Shown here: one piece after another, positions 1 through 9,400 of the stretch
Layout of the letters: the number at the start of each line of letters is the position of its first letter
How positions within the stretch are numbered: the first letter of the stretch is position 1
NCBI GenBank assembly: GCA_016789405.1
Contig: JAEUPQ010000014.1
Span: forward strand, 124,001-188,000
Origin: Lysobacteraceae bacterium
Lineage (GTDB): Bacteria > Pseudomonadota > Gammaproteobacteria > Xanthomonadales > Xanthomonadaceae
Direction: 5' to 3'
Length of the DNA: 64,000 nucleotides
Translations under genes and position numbers: made by a program
The notes under the pieces: model-generated
Databases searched by the model: none
What the model saw: only the letters and a program-made list of their open reading frames with translations
What the model was told of the DNA's origin: nothing

Positions 1-611
1 GTCCAGCTCACGTAGGCCTGGCGGATGCTGACGCCGTAGGTGTTGGTCGCGACTTCGTTCCCGTTGATGTTGCCGCCGCCGAACAGGTCGAATTCGAGGT
101 AGCCCTTGAGCTTGGCGCCGCTGTCCAGATCACTGTCGGCCGCGAACCAGAAGCGCGAGAACTGCGCGCCCATGTCGGTGTCCGCGCCTTCGTTCGCGCC
201 ACCGACCGGGATGGCCGAAGGCACGTAGAACATGCGGCCGACGCTGCCGTCCGGAATCTCGCCGCCATCGGTGTCGGTGACCATCGCGTCGAGCTTGACG
301 AAGCCGCCGTAGCTGAAGCGCGTGCCCGGATTGGCGCCGGGCAGGATGGGCGCGGTCTGGATCTTCGGTTTGCCGTCGGCGGCTGGTGCCTGTGCGGTCT
401 GCGTCTGCGCGCTCTGGACCTGGGCGACCGTCTGCTGGGTCTGCTGCTGTTGTGCGACGAGTTGCTGCACCATTCTCTCGAGCTCGGCGACGCGGGCTTC
501 GAGCTGCGCCTCCCTGTCCGTGGCGGACTGCGCCAGCGCCGCGCCCGGTGCGAGCACCGCGAGCGCGAGCGACAGGGCCAGCAGCCGTCGCGGTTGCGTT
601 CCGTGTTTCAT
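1..611 (-). CDS. DcaP-like outer membrane porin, 3' part missing
   Basis: The gene starts at base 611 and runs off the left edge, so only the first 203 codons are visible. A signal peptide (residues 1-28, ending ALA-QS) is followed by a heptad-like coiled coil rich in Gln (about 30-70) and then the start of a beta-barrel with the segment YGGFVKLDAMVTDTDGG. Coiled-coil stalk plus FVKLDAM strand is typical of DcaP-family trimeric porins, which carry negatively charged small molecules across the outer membrane. That assignment is family knowledge; the substrate here is unknown. It is divergent from acs with 198 bases between the starts, so a role in carboxylate uptake is possible but inferred only from position. 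Confidence 0.8.
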   Translation of the reverse strand, partial: MKHGTQPRRLLALSLALAVLAPGAALAQSATDREAQLEARVAELERMVQQLVAQQQQTQQTVAQVQSAQTQTAQAPAADGKPKIQTAPILPGANPGTRFSYGGFVKLDAMVTDTDGGEIPDGSVGRMFYVPSAIPVGGANEGADTDMGAQFSRFWFAADSDLDSGAKLKGYLEFDLFGGGNINGNEVATNTYGVSIRQAYVSW

Positions 612-809
612 GTGGGCCCCTCCCGAGGGCACGTGCGGGTGCACGGTCCCCGAAGACTGATCCCGGATCCTGCGGGCGAACATTCGCCGATGGTCGTATT
701 CGGTGCCACGAATCGCACCGATTCGACCATGGTCTAATCCCGCCATCACGCAGGTCGTGCTGCATTGCGGCACACTGTGGCCTTCTCATCCTCCGTCGCG
801 GAGCCGACC

Positions 810-2774
810 ATGTCGCAGTCCGAAACCACCGCCGCAGCGGTGTATCCCGTCCCCGAAACCTTCGCCGCAAGCGCACGTTTCCGCCGCGAGGACTACGACC
901 GCGAGTACGCCGCCGTGCTGTCCGACCCCGAAGCCTTCTGGGCGCGCGTCGCGCAGCGCCTCGACTGGTTCCGTGCACCAACGAAGATCAAGGACGTCAG
1001 CTACCAGCTCGACGACTTCCACATCCGCTGGTTCGAGGACGGCGAGCTCAACGTCAGCGTCAACTGCCTCGATCGGCACCTGGCCGCGCGTGGCGACAAG
1101 ACCGCACTGATCTTCGAGCCCGACGATCCGTCGAAGCCCGCGCAGCGCATCACCTATCGCGAACTGCATGCACGCGTGTGCAAGCTCGCCAACGCGTTGC
1201 GCAACCTCGGCGTGCAGAAGGGCGACCGCGTCACCATCTACCTGCCGATGACGCCCGACGCCGTCGTCGCGATGCAGGCCTGCGCACGCATCGGCGCGAT
1301 CCATTCGGTGGTGTTCGGCGGCTTCTCGCCGAACTCGATCGCCGACCGCATCGCCGACTGCACGAGCAAGCTGGTCATCACTGCCGATGAAGGCCTGCGC
1401 GGCGGCAAGACCTTGCCGCTGAAGGCGAACGTCGATGCGGCTCTGAAGATGCCGGGCACCAACTCCGTCGAAACCGTGCTGGTGGTGCGCCACACCGGCG
1501 GCGCGGTCGACATGCAGATGCCGCGCGACCGCTGGTATGACGCGGTGGTCGACGACCAGCCGGCCGAATGCGAACCCGAACGCATGAACGCCGAGGATCC
1601 GCTGTTCATCCTCTACACCTCGGGCAGCACCGGCAAGCCCAAGGGCGTGCTGCACACCACCGCCGGCTACCTGCTGTGGGCCAGCTACACGCATGAAAGC
1701 GTGTTCGACCTGCGCGAGGACGACATCTTCTGGTGCACCGCCGACGTGGGCTGGGTCACCGGCCACAGCTATGTCGCCTACGGCCCGCTCGCCAATGGCG
1801 CCACCGGCGTGGTCTTCGAGGGCGTGCCGAACTACCCGAACGTCTCGCGCTTCTGGGACGTCATCGACAAGCACCAGGTCACCATCTTCTACACCGCGCC
1901 CACCGCGATCCGCGCACTGATGCGCGAAGGCGAAGCACCGGTCAAGAAGACCTCGCGCGCCTCGCTGCGCCTGCTTGGCAGCGTCGGTGAACCGATCAAT
2001 CCGGAAGCCTGGCGCTGGTACCACGATGTGGTGGGCGACAGCCGCTGCCCGATCGTCGATACATGGTGGCAGACCGAAACCGGCGGCATCCTGATCTCGC
2101 CGCTGCCCGGCGCGACGGATCTCAAGCCCGGATCGGCAACGAAGCCCTTCTTCGGCGTGCAGCCGGCGCTGGTCGATGCCAACGGTGCACTGCTGGACGG
2201 TGCGACCGAAGGCAACCTGGTGCTGCTCGACTCGTGGCCAGGCCAGATGCGCACCGTGTACGGAGATCACCAGCGCTTCATCGACACTTATTTCAAGACC
2301 TATCCGGGCATGTATTTCACCGGTGATGGTTGTCGTCGCGACGAAGACGGCTATTACTGGATCACCGGTCGCGTCGACGACGTGATCAACGTCAGCGGGC
2401 ATCGCATCGGCACTGCGGAAGTCGAAAGCGCGCTGGTCTCGCACCCGCTGGTTGCGGAAGCGGCGGTGGTCGGTTTCAACCACGACATCAAGGGCCAGGG
2501 CATCTACGCCTATGTCACCCTGGTCGCCGGCGAGGAACCGACCGAAGACCTGCGCAAGGCGCTGGTCGCGCACGTGCGCAAGGAAATCGGACCGATCGCG
2601 ACGCCCGATTTCGTGCAATGGGCACCGGGCCTGCCGAAGACGCGATCGGGCAAGATCATGCGACGCATCCTGCGCAAGATCGCCGAGAACGCCCCCGAAC
2701 AGCTCGGCGACACCTCCACCCTGGCCGACCCGTCCGTGGTGAAGTCGCTGGTGGACGAGCGGCTGGTGAAGTAA
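810..2774 (+). CDS. acs: acetyl-CoA synthetase
   Basis: AMP-forming acetate-CoA ligase of 654 residues, the usual length of the family (E. coli about 652). It turns acetate, ATP and CoA into acetyl-CoA in the cytoplasm. Visible motifs are the adenylate-forming P-loop [12 protein letters not shown] (about residue 268), WWQTETGG for AMP binding, and the C-terminal [11 protein letters not shown] whose Lys is the site acetylated by Pat-type enzymes. The ATG at 810 was preferred over one 45 bases upstream because the protein then matches family length. The response regulator gene starts 13 bases after the stop, suggesting one transcript. The long antisense frame opposite is a GC-rich shadow. Confidence 0.97.
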   Translation: MSQSETTAAAVYPVPETFAASARFRREDYDREYAAVLSDPEAFWARVAQRLDWFRAPTKIKDVSYQLDDFHIRWFEDGELNVSVNCLDRHLAARGDKTALIFEPDDPSKPAQRITYRELHARVCKLANALRNLGVQKGDRVTIYLPMTPDAVVAMQACARIGAIHSVVFGGFSPNSIADRIADCTSKLVITADEGLRGGKTLPLKANVDAALKMPGTNSVETVLVVRHTGGAVDMQMPRDRWYDAVVDDQPAECEPERMNAEDPLFILYTSGSTGKPKGVLHTTAGYLLWASYTHESVFDLREDDIFWCTADVGWVTGHSYVAYGPLANGATGVVFEGVPNYPNVSRFWDVIDKHQVTIFYTAPTAIRALMREGEAPVKKTSRASLRLLGSVGEPINPEAWRWYHDVVGDSRCPIVDTWWQTETGGILISPLPGATDLKPGSATKPFFGVQPALVDANGALLDGATEGNLVLLDSWPGQMRTVYGDHQRFIDTYFKTYPGMYFTGDGCRRDEDGYYWITGRVDDVINVSGHRIGTAEVESALVSHPLVAEAAVVGFNHDIKGQGIYAYVTLVAGEEPTEDLRKALVAHVRKEIGPIATPDFVQWAPGLPKTRSGKIMRRILRKIAENAPEQLGDTSTLADPSVVKSLVDERLVK

Positions 2775-2787
2775 GACCATCGGCTGC

Positions 2788-3456
2788 ATGCCCACCATCC
2801 TCGTCGCCGACGATCACCCGCTGTTCCGCGAGGCCCTGCGCAGCGCCGTGATGCGTGCAGTGCCCGACGCGACGCTGCGCGAGGCCGACGGCGTGGATGC
2901 GCTGTACGCGCTGGTCGAACGCGAGTCCCAGGCCGACCTGCTGCTGCTCGACCTGAACATGCCCGGCGCGCACGGCTTCAGCGCGCTGGTCCACCTGCGC
3001 GCGCACCATCCGCAGTTGCCGGTCATGGTGGTGTCCGCGCGCGAGGAACCCGCCGTGATGCGCCGTGCGCTGGACCACGGCGCGGTGGGCTTCCTGCCCA
3101 AGTCGGCCGATGCCGGCACGCTGGGCGAAGCCATCGATGCCGTCCTTGCCGGGGATCGCTGGGCGCCGCCCGCCGCACTCAAGGCACCGGCAGCACCCGC
3201 CGAAGAACACGATGCCGCGCAGCGCGTACGCGAACTCACGCCGCAGCAGTTCCGCGTGCTGCAGATGCTCGGCGATGGCCTGCTCAACAAGCAGATCGCC
3301 TATGAACTCGGTGTCTCCGAGGCCACGATCAAGGCGCACATGACCGCGATCCTGCGCAAGCTCGGTGCCAGCAACCGCACCCAGGCCGTACTGATCGCCG
3401 GCAAGCTCGCGGTCGATCCCGAAGCGGTGATGCCGCCGCCCGAAGACGCCGAGTAG
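2788..3456 (+). CDS. crbR: LuxR-type response regulator, CrbR-like
   Basis: A 222-residue NarL/FixJ-type response regulator. The receiver domain (1-120) has the acidic pair ADDH, the phosphorylatable Asp in LLLLDLNMPG and the conserved Lys in LPKSAD. A linker leads to a LuxR helix-turn-helix (about 150-210) with LTPQQFRVLQMLGDGLLNKQIA. It lies 13 bases after acs. In Vibrio and relatives CrbR is the regulator that activates acs under the SSS-family kinase CrbS, and a CrbS-like kinase is encoded at 12347-15817 in this window. The pairing is inferred from family and genome context; phosphotransfer cannot be seen in sequence. Confidence 0.88.
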   Translation: MPTILVADDHPLFREALRSAVMRAVPDATLREADGVDALYALVERESQADLLLLDLNMPGAHGFSALVHLRAHHPQLPVMVVSAREEPAVMRRALDHGAVGFLPKSADAGTLGEAIDAVLAGDRWAPPAALKAPAAPAEEHDAAQRVRELTPQQFRVLQMLGDGLLNKQIAYELGVSEATIKAHMTAILRKLGASNRTQAVLIAGKLAVDPEAVMPPPEDAE

Positions 3457-3624
3457 CGTCAGCCGGCTTCGGGCGACGTCTCCCGGTCGCTCCGTCCCCT
3501 GATCCTGTTTTTCCGCGGCGTCCGCTTGGAGGACTGGCGCGGTCTGCAGCATGCGCCACGCCTCATGCAGGCCCGCGCATCCCCGTGCCCGGGTCCGTCC
3601 CCCTCGACACGACAGGATCGTCAC

Positions 3625-5301
3625 ATGCCTCTTTCGCCATCGAAGTACATCCTCCACGCGTCGGCCGTCGTCGTTCTCGCTGCCCTGCCCGGCTTCGCCG
3701 ATGCGCAGAAGATCCGGTCGTTCGCGGATGCCGACGCGCGCGTCGCCCAGGCATCACGCACGATCGCCAGGCCCGCGACCGCATTGAACGCGGCCCGTCC
3801 CATCGCCTCGCCGCTGCAACGCATCGTCGGTGGCAGTTTCGTGCAGAACGGCCAGTACGGCTTCACCGCCGCGTTGCTCAACAACAGTTACCAGCAAGGC
3901 TGCGGCGGCACGCTCATCGATCCGAAGTGGGTCGTGACCGCTGCGCACTGCATCCCTGCTGGCTATGCCGCTCACGTCCGCGTCGGCTCGATCGACCGCA
4001 CGTCCGGTGGTCAGGTCATTCGCGTGGTCCGCCGCATCATCCACCCGGGCTGGAGCGGTGGGCCGCACGACATCGGTTTGCTGGAGCTCGAAACGCCCGC
4101 AGTCGGCATCGCGCCGGCCGAGGTCGGCAGCGCCATGCCGGCCCAGAACAGCACCCTGCGCCTGCTCGGTTGGGGCCAGACCACGTCGCCGTTCGGCGGC
4201 GACACCGGCTCGCAGTTCCTGAAGCAGATCGACACCACCGTGCTGCATCCGAACGACTGCTCTGCCGGCTGGGGTCAAGGCGATCTGTGCCTGAGTGCCA
4301 CCACCACCGCCACTGCCTGCATGGGCGACTCAGGCGGCCCGGCATTGCTCAACGGCGTGCTCGTCGGCGCCGCCAGCCGTTCGGGACGTTCCGATGTGAA
4401 CTACTGCGGCCGGAACGTGGTCTACACCAACGTCGAGTTCTATAACAACTGGATCTACCGGTACGTGCCGCGGAACATGCCGCAGCGTGCCGAGCACGGC
4501 GGCGCGTGGTACAACCCGACGACCTCCGGTCAGGGCTTTGTCCTCGACATTGCGCCGCAGCAGAGCATCGTCCATGCCGGATGGTTCACGTTTCCCGGCG
4601 CCTCCACGTCAAACGCCGTGCATCGCTGGTTCACGGCCTACGGGTCGTACTGGGCGGGGCAGACCTCGAGCAACATGACGGTCTACCGCAACACCGGCGG
4701 CAATTTCGACGCGCCGCCGGCGACACAGGGACAGGTGGTGGGTTCGGCCAGGCTGACGTTCCAGAGTTGCACCAGCGGCCGGTACGACTACGAGATCGAC
4801 CTCGACGGCATCCTGCGTCGCGGCTCTATCCCGCTGTCGCGCCTGGGCTCCAGCCAATACTGCGACGCGGGCAGCACGCCGAACTTCAGCCTCAGCCGCG
4901 ACGGCATCAGCCCCGCGCTGGATGGCGCCTGGTACGACCCGAACACGGGCGGCCAGGGTTTCCAGTTCGTGTTCCTGCCGCACAACAACAACATCGCCTA
5001 CCTCGCCTGGTACACGTACGACGTCAACGGCCAGAACACCGGCGTGAACGGGCAGCGGTGGTACACGGTGCAGGGCAATTACACGCCGGGCAGCGCGACC
5101 ATCATCAGCCAGCCGATCTACCAGATCACCGGCGGCAACTTCGATGCCGGTCCGCCGGCATCGGCGATGACCCAGATCGGCACCGCCACGGTGTCGTTCA
5201 CGAGCTGCTCGACCGCGAACCTGACCTACAACATCCCGGGCCGCCCGAGCCGCACCATCTCGCTCCATCGCCTGACCGGCGGCAGCAACTGCCAGCCGTA
5301 A
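3625..5301 (+). CDS. secreted trypsin-like serine protease with two C-terminal repeats
   Basis: A 558-residue S1-family endopeptidase. Signal peptide 1-27 (ending FADA-Q), a short propeptide, then the trypsin domain starting RIVGGSF near residue 69. The triad is His108 (VTAAHC), Asp149 (HDIGLLEL) and Ser236 (GDSGGP). After the protease two related repeats follow, beginning GAWYNPTTSGQGF (about 292) and GAWYDPNTGGQGF (about 433), each ending in a Cys-containing strand. Such GxWY...GQGF units occur on secreted proteins of this bacterial group; their function is unknown to me. ATG 3625 was chosen because it directly starts the signal peptide; an upstream in-frame ATG would bury it. A strong hairpin terminator follows the stop. 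Confidence 0.92.
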   Translation: MPLSPSKYILHASAVVVLAALPGFADAQKIRSFADADARVAQASRTIARPATALNAARPIASPLQRIVGGSFVQNGQYGFTAALLNNSYQQGCGGTLIDPKWVVTAAHCIPAGYAAHVRVGSIDRTSGGQVIRVVRRIIHPGWSGGPHDIGLLELETPAVGIAPAEVGSAMPAQNSTLRLLGWGQTTSPFGGDTGSQFLKQIDTTVLHPNDCSAGWGQGDLCLSATTTATACMGDSGGPALLNGVLVGAASRSGRSDVNYCGRNVVYTNVEFYNNWIYRYVPRNMPQRAEHGGAWYNPTTSGQGFVLDIAPQQSIVHAGWFTFPGASTSNAVHRWFTAYGSYWAGQTSSNMTVYRNTGGNFDAPPATQGQVVGSARLTFQSCTSGRYDYEIDLDGILRRGSIPLSRLGSSQYCDAGSTPNFSLSRDGISPALDGAWYDPNTGGQGFQFVFLPHNNNIAYLAWYTYDVNGQNTGVNGQRWYTVQGNYTPGSATIISQPIYQITGGNFDAGPPASAMTQIGTATVSFTSCSTANLTYNIPGRPSRTISLHRLTGGSNCQP

Positions 5302-5325
5302 GATCGAGGCACGACCGCGACACGG

Positions 5326-5355
5326 ACGACGGGCCCTGTCAGGGCCCGTCGTTTT
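5326..5355 (+). terminator. rho-independent terminator after the trypsin-like gene
   Basis: Perfect 12-base arms (5326-5337 and 5341-5352) with a three-base loop followed by a TTTT run. It sits 25 bases after the protease stop and just before the convergent CPXCG gene, so it may also stop minus-strand transcription. Confidence 0.88.
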
Positions 5356-5364
5356 CGCGTTCAG

Positions 5365-5556
5365 TCACTCGTCCTCGGACCGCACGTCCACGCTCGTCAC
5401 CTCACCATCCTCGGCGACGACGGAAAACACGATGGGTCGGCAGCACACGCTGCAGTCTTCGATGTACTGCTGGTGGTCGACCGAGCCGTCGACGACGATC
5501 TCGATCTCCTCGCCGCAGTACGGACATTGCACGAAGGCAGTGTCGGCTTGGGCCAT
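5365..5556 (-). CDS. CPXCG-motif cysteine-rich small protein
   Basis: A 63-residue protein with two Cys pairs, CPYCGEE near the N terminus and CSVCCRP about 25 residues later, the layout of the CPXCG small zinc-ribbon-like family of unknown function. It probably binds a metal ion through the four Cys; that is inference from spacing. The start at 5556 is preceded by GAGGTGA at good distance. It follows the 64-residue gene by only 4 bases, so the two are likely one operon. Confidence 0.85.
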   Translation of the reverse strand: MAQADTAFVQCPYCGEEIEIVVDGSVDHQQYIEDCSVCCRPIVFSVVAEDGEVTSVDVRSEDE

Positions 5557-5560
5557 GGTG

Positions 5561-5755
5561 TCACCTCGTGTCTGAATCTTCGGGCGGTGGATGCTGCATC
5601 GGCGCTTCGCGATAGAGCCGCAGGTCCCCGAACATCTTCGACCATTCCTCGCGAGGTTTGAAGACAAGTGCCACTTCGCGGCCACCGAGCGATGATTCTG
5701 TCAACAGGACATGGTCGTCGACGAACCTGGCGTTCTCAAGTTCCTTTGCATTCAC
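5561..5755 (-). CDS. small hypothetical protein, GTG start
   Basis: A 64-residue soluble, acidic and charged protein (starts MNAKELENARF, ends PPPEDSDTR) that I do not recognise. GTG at 5755 is preceded by AAGGGGG, a plausible ribosome-binding site. Its stop is 4 bases before the CPXCG gene, which supports translation as a pair. No membrane segment or Cys motif is visible. Confidence 0.55.
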   Translation of the reverse strand: MNAKELENARFVDDHVLLTESSLGGREVALVFKPREEWSKMFGDLRLYREAPMQHPPPEDSDTR

Positions 5756-6417
5756 TTTGCCGCCCCCTTGCGAATGCTGATTGCGTCAGCCCGACACGAA
5801 CCACGATCCTGTCTGCAGCATTGCCAGATTTTTCGAGCAATGGAATGTCACCGCGATTTCAGCGTCGACTCCTTGGAGAAGATTTCCCAGGCAACTGTCA
5901 TTTCTGACAGTCCGCCTCCATTTGCGTTGTTGGCCCGGCTAGAATCGCCGCGCGCGCTTCCAGCCAATGCGCATAACTGCGCCTCACCCCCATACCAGGC
6001 CGGATTGAAAATGCCTCGTTTCAGTTGTGAATCCCTTCGAGACTGGACGGATCAAGCTGCGGAACTCGCTCACCATCACATGTATCACGTCGCGCATGCG
6101 GCCGGGGCTACTGTTGCAGCTTCTGAAACATCCATCTTTCATCCTTTCTCTAGGCTCCCGTCGAGCCGATCGCCCGTTTCCTGAATTCGACTTGCCTCTT
6201 CGACGCATCGAACCACCGCACAACGGGGTCTGCTTTTCCACGAACGGTATTCGTTGTCCGTACCTCGTTCAGCCAACGACGTAACGACTGCGAATGACGA
6301 CACCCCTTTCTCACCCCGTGCGACCATTTCCTGCGTTCATCGTTCGGTGTGCCATCGACAAGCCATTCGCATCACAAGACGTCACTCCCCTTCCTCAAGG
6401 ATCAGGACAGACCCGAT
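5756..6417. other. 662-base gap before the Rhs gene, no gene found
   Basis: This stretch is more AT-rich than its surroundings. Short open frames on both strands have no recognisable motif, no convincing ribosome-binding site and low-complexity composition, so none is called. It should hold the promoters of the Rhs gene (plus) and of the small 5755 gene (minus), but I could not find a convincing sigma-70 pair. Confidence 0.6.
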
Positions 6418-9400
6418 ATGCTCGATAGCTCTGCGCAGTCCACAGTGGCGGACCCCGCCCACCGCCCCCTGCTTCGCAAGGCGAAGCTCGGGCTTGCATT
6501 GCTTGCAATGGCTGGCGGTATCGCAGCCTTCGCCCAGATGATGTCGCCCAGCGACGAGCCGCTTTTCACGTTGTCGTCGTTCCAGACGACAAGCACCTAC
6601 GATCCCGGCAAGTTCTGCTATCTGCTCTCCGGCGCCAATGCGCAGTACGTCTGCCACGACACCCGCGAGGATGCCGAAGCCGGAATGCGGTCCGACCCGC
6701 AGTTCAACGGCATCGGACAGTATCTGGAACGTATGGGTGGACTGTTGCCGATCGTCGCAAACGACGAAGGTGCCGCCATGCAGGACATTTACCGCATCCA
6801 GTACCGCCAGCCGGTCAAGTCGGATCTGATGTACCGGCTCAAGTTCGGCGATGGCAGCACGGCCGTATTCCGTAACGACGGCTGCCAGACCGCTTCCGGC
6901 GACACGCACCCCGACTATGCCGGCTGGTGCGGCAGCGAAGAAGAGTTGAAGGAAGGTGCGCGCCAGTATCTTGCATCGACCAAGCCAGCGGGCTGCACCA
7001 TCGGCACTCCTCGAATCAACTTCGACTATTTGACCCAGCCCCTGCACGAGATCGTCACCGTTGACTCCGGCAACCCGCAGCGGGGCATCATCGCCAACGA
7101 CCGGGGCTACGGCGACGTGTACCGCTCCTATGCCACGGACATCACCTGTCCGAATCCGCAAGGCGGCAATCCACTGACCGAGACGACCATCTGGACGATG
7201 CAGCGCCACAAGACCTTCGTCTGCCAGAGCGGCTTCGTTTCGGAGGGCATGGCGCCGGCGATCGATGGCAACTACTGTGCGCCAAGCAACAAGAGCCTTG
7301 TGACCTTGCTCAGCCCCGTGACACAGACCTGTGACATCGTGCCCGGTGACGGCTCCGGCCCAAGACCGCGCTGCAATCCCGCGACCGGCGACAAGATGGA
7401 AGCCGAGTCCGACTTCGAGTTCGCGGGGCGGCCATTCAACCGCTACTACCACTCCACGCGCCAGTTCCGGACCAACCCGCAGTTCGCGGAGGCCTGGACG
7501 CATTCCTATGCGGACCGTATCTCGGGCTACTCGGGTGCGTCCTTCGCGTCCGTGGTGGGTGAAGACGGCTATTTCGAGCTGTTCCGGGCCGTCAGCGCGA
7601 ATCGCTTCCGTTCTGGCCCGTCAGGTGGGCGCCAACTCGATTACCTGACCCAACCGGTCGGCACCGTGCGCTGGCGTCTGCGTGAGGCCGATGGCGAGAC
7701 GCGGGAATTCGATTTTTCCGGCAGGCTGGTGGCGATACGCAACCCGGCCGCGCCGCTCAACGATGTCACGATCACCTACACGGGCAATGATCCTCTGGCG
7801 AGTACGGTGTCCACCGTGACCGACCGTCAAGGCCGTGTCCTACGCTTCGAATACGCCAACCGGATGCTGGCACGCATCGTCAAACCCGATGGCACGTCCG
7901 TCGCCTACGGCTATGACACCTACGACAACCTGGTTTCCGTCGATTACGGCCAGGGACAGGTCAGGCAATACCACTACACCGAACTCAGCCAGGCCCTGAG
8001 CAAGTACATCCACCACCTGACCGGTATCACGTCGGAAACAGGACAGCGCCGTTCCAGGTTCACCTACAACGATCAAGGCAAGCTGACGCGCAACCAGCTC
8101 CTCGGCACGCCGAACGAGGTGACGGAGATCGCCTACGACAGCGACACGCAATCGACTGTGACCACGGCAGAAGGTGCGATCCAGACCTATACCATCGCGC
8201 CGGGGCTGCAGCGTCGCGTGACCAGCGTTGCAACGGCAGGTATGGGTACCAGCGCACACGAATACGATCCGGATAACGGCTTGCTGACCACGGTCACCGA
8301 CCGCCACAACGTGAAGACCCGCTACGAGTACGACTCGACCCATCGGGATGTGAGTGCGATCGTCGAAGCCGATGCCACCCAGCAGCAGCGTCGCACTGAG
8401 TTCGTTCGCGACCCGCAAACCCGTCTCGTCACCGAGCAGCGTGTCCTGAACAACGCGAACACATTGGTCGCCAAGTCGGGCATGGTCTACAACGGTCGTC
8501 TCCAGGTGTCTTCCGCAACACGCACCAGCCCCGACGGAGCGCTGACTCGCACCTCGACCACGACCTACTGCGAGGATGCGGATGTCGCTGCCGCGAACAG
8601 CAAATGTCCGATCCTCGGCCTGGTGAAGCGGGTCGACGGGCCGCTGCCGAACACCATCTTCCCGAACGATGTCACGCGCTTCGAATATCGCCCGGCGGAT
8701 GCACCCAACTGTGCGAGCGCGCCGACCGAGTGCTCGTGGCGCAAGGGCGACCTTTGGAAGACGATCAATCCGAAGAATCAGGTGACCGAGATCCTGGCCT
8801 ATGACGGCGCCGGCCGAGTCCGTTCGGTGAAGGATGCCAACAACGTCATCTCAGACATCGAGTACAACGCACGCGGCTGGGTCACGGCACGCAAGGTGCG
8901 CGGCACCAATGCCGCCAGCGAGGACGACGACCGCATCCTGCGCATGGAGTACTACGCTGACGGCACTTTGAAAAAGACGATCCGGTCCGATGGCACCTAT
9001 CTTGAATACAAGTACGACGCTGCCAACCGTCTGACCCAGGTGGTCGATCCGGACGGCAATACCATCACCTACACGCTCGACGAAGCCGGCAATCGCGTCG
9101 CCGAGAACACCCGCGACGCGTCCGACACCTTGGTGCGCACGCTCTCTCGCGTCTACAACGATCTGGGCCAATTGGCTTCGGTCACCGATGCCAATACCCG
9201 TACGACCCACTTCGAGTACGACAACGAGAGCCGATTGACGGTAGTCATTGATCCCCTGACCCATCGCTCTGAACGCCAGTACGACGCACTCGGTCGCCTC
9301 ACCCGCGACCTGCGCAACACGACCAGCACGACGGACTCGGCGACCACGGTCAGCACCTATGATCCGCTTGATCGCGTCACCGAGGTATTGGACCCGAACG

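Noticed and set aside
612..809. Sigma-54 promoter before acs
   Set aside because: No GG-N10-GC pair with correct surrounding bases; GGTCGTGCTGCATTGC has the wrong spacing.
786..2798. 670-codon open frame on the minus strand opposite acs
   Set aside because: High GC keeps the antisense frame open; its protein has no recognisable motif while the plus strand is clearly acs.
5711..6184. 157-codon plus-strand frame before the Rhs gene
   Set aside because: No ribosome-binding site, no motif, and it overlaps a better-supported small gene on the other strand.
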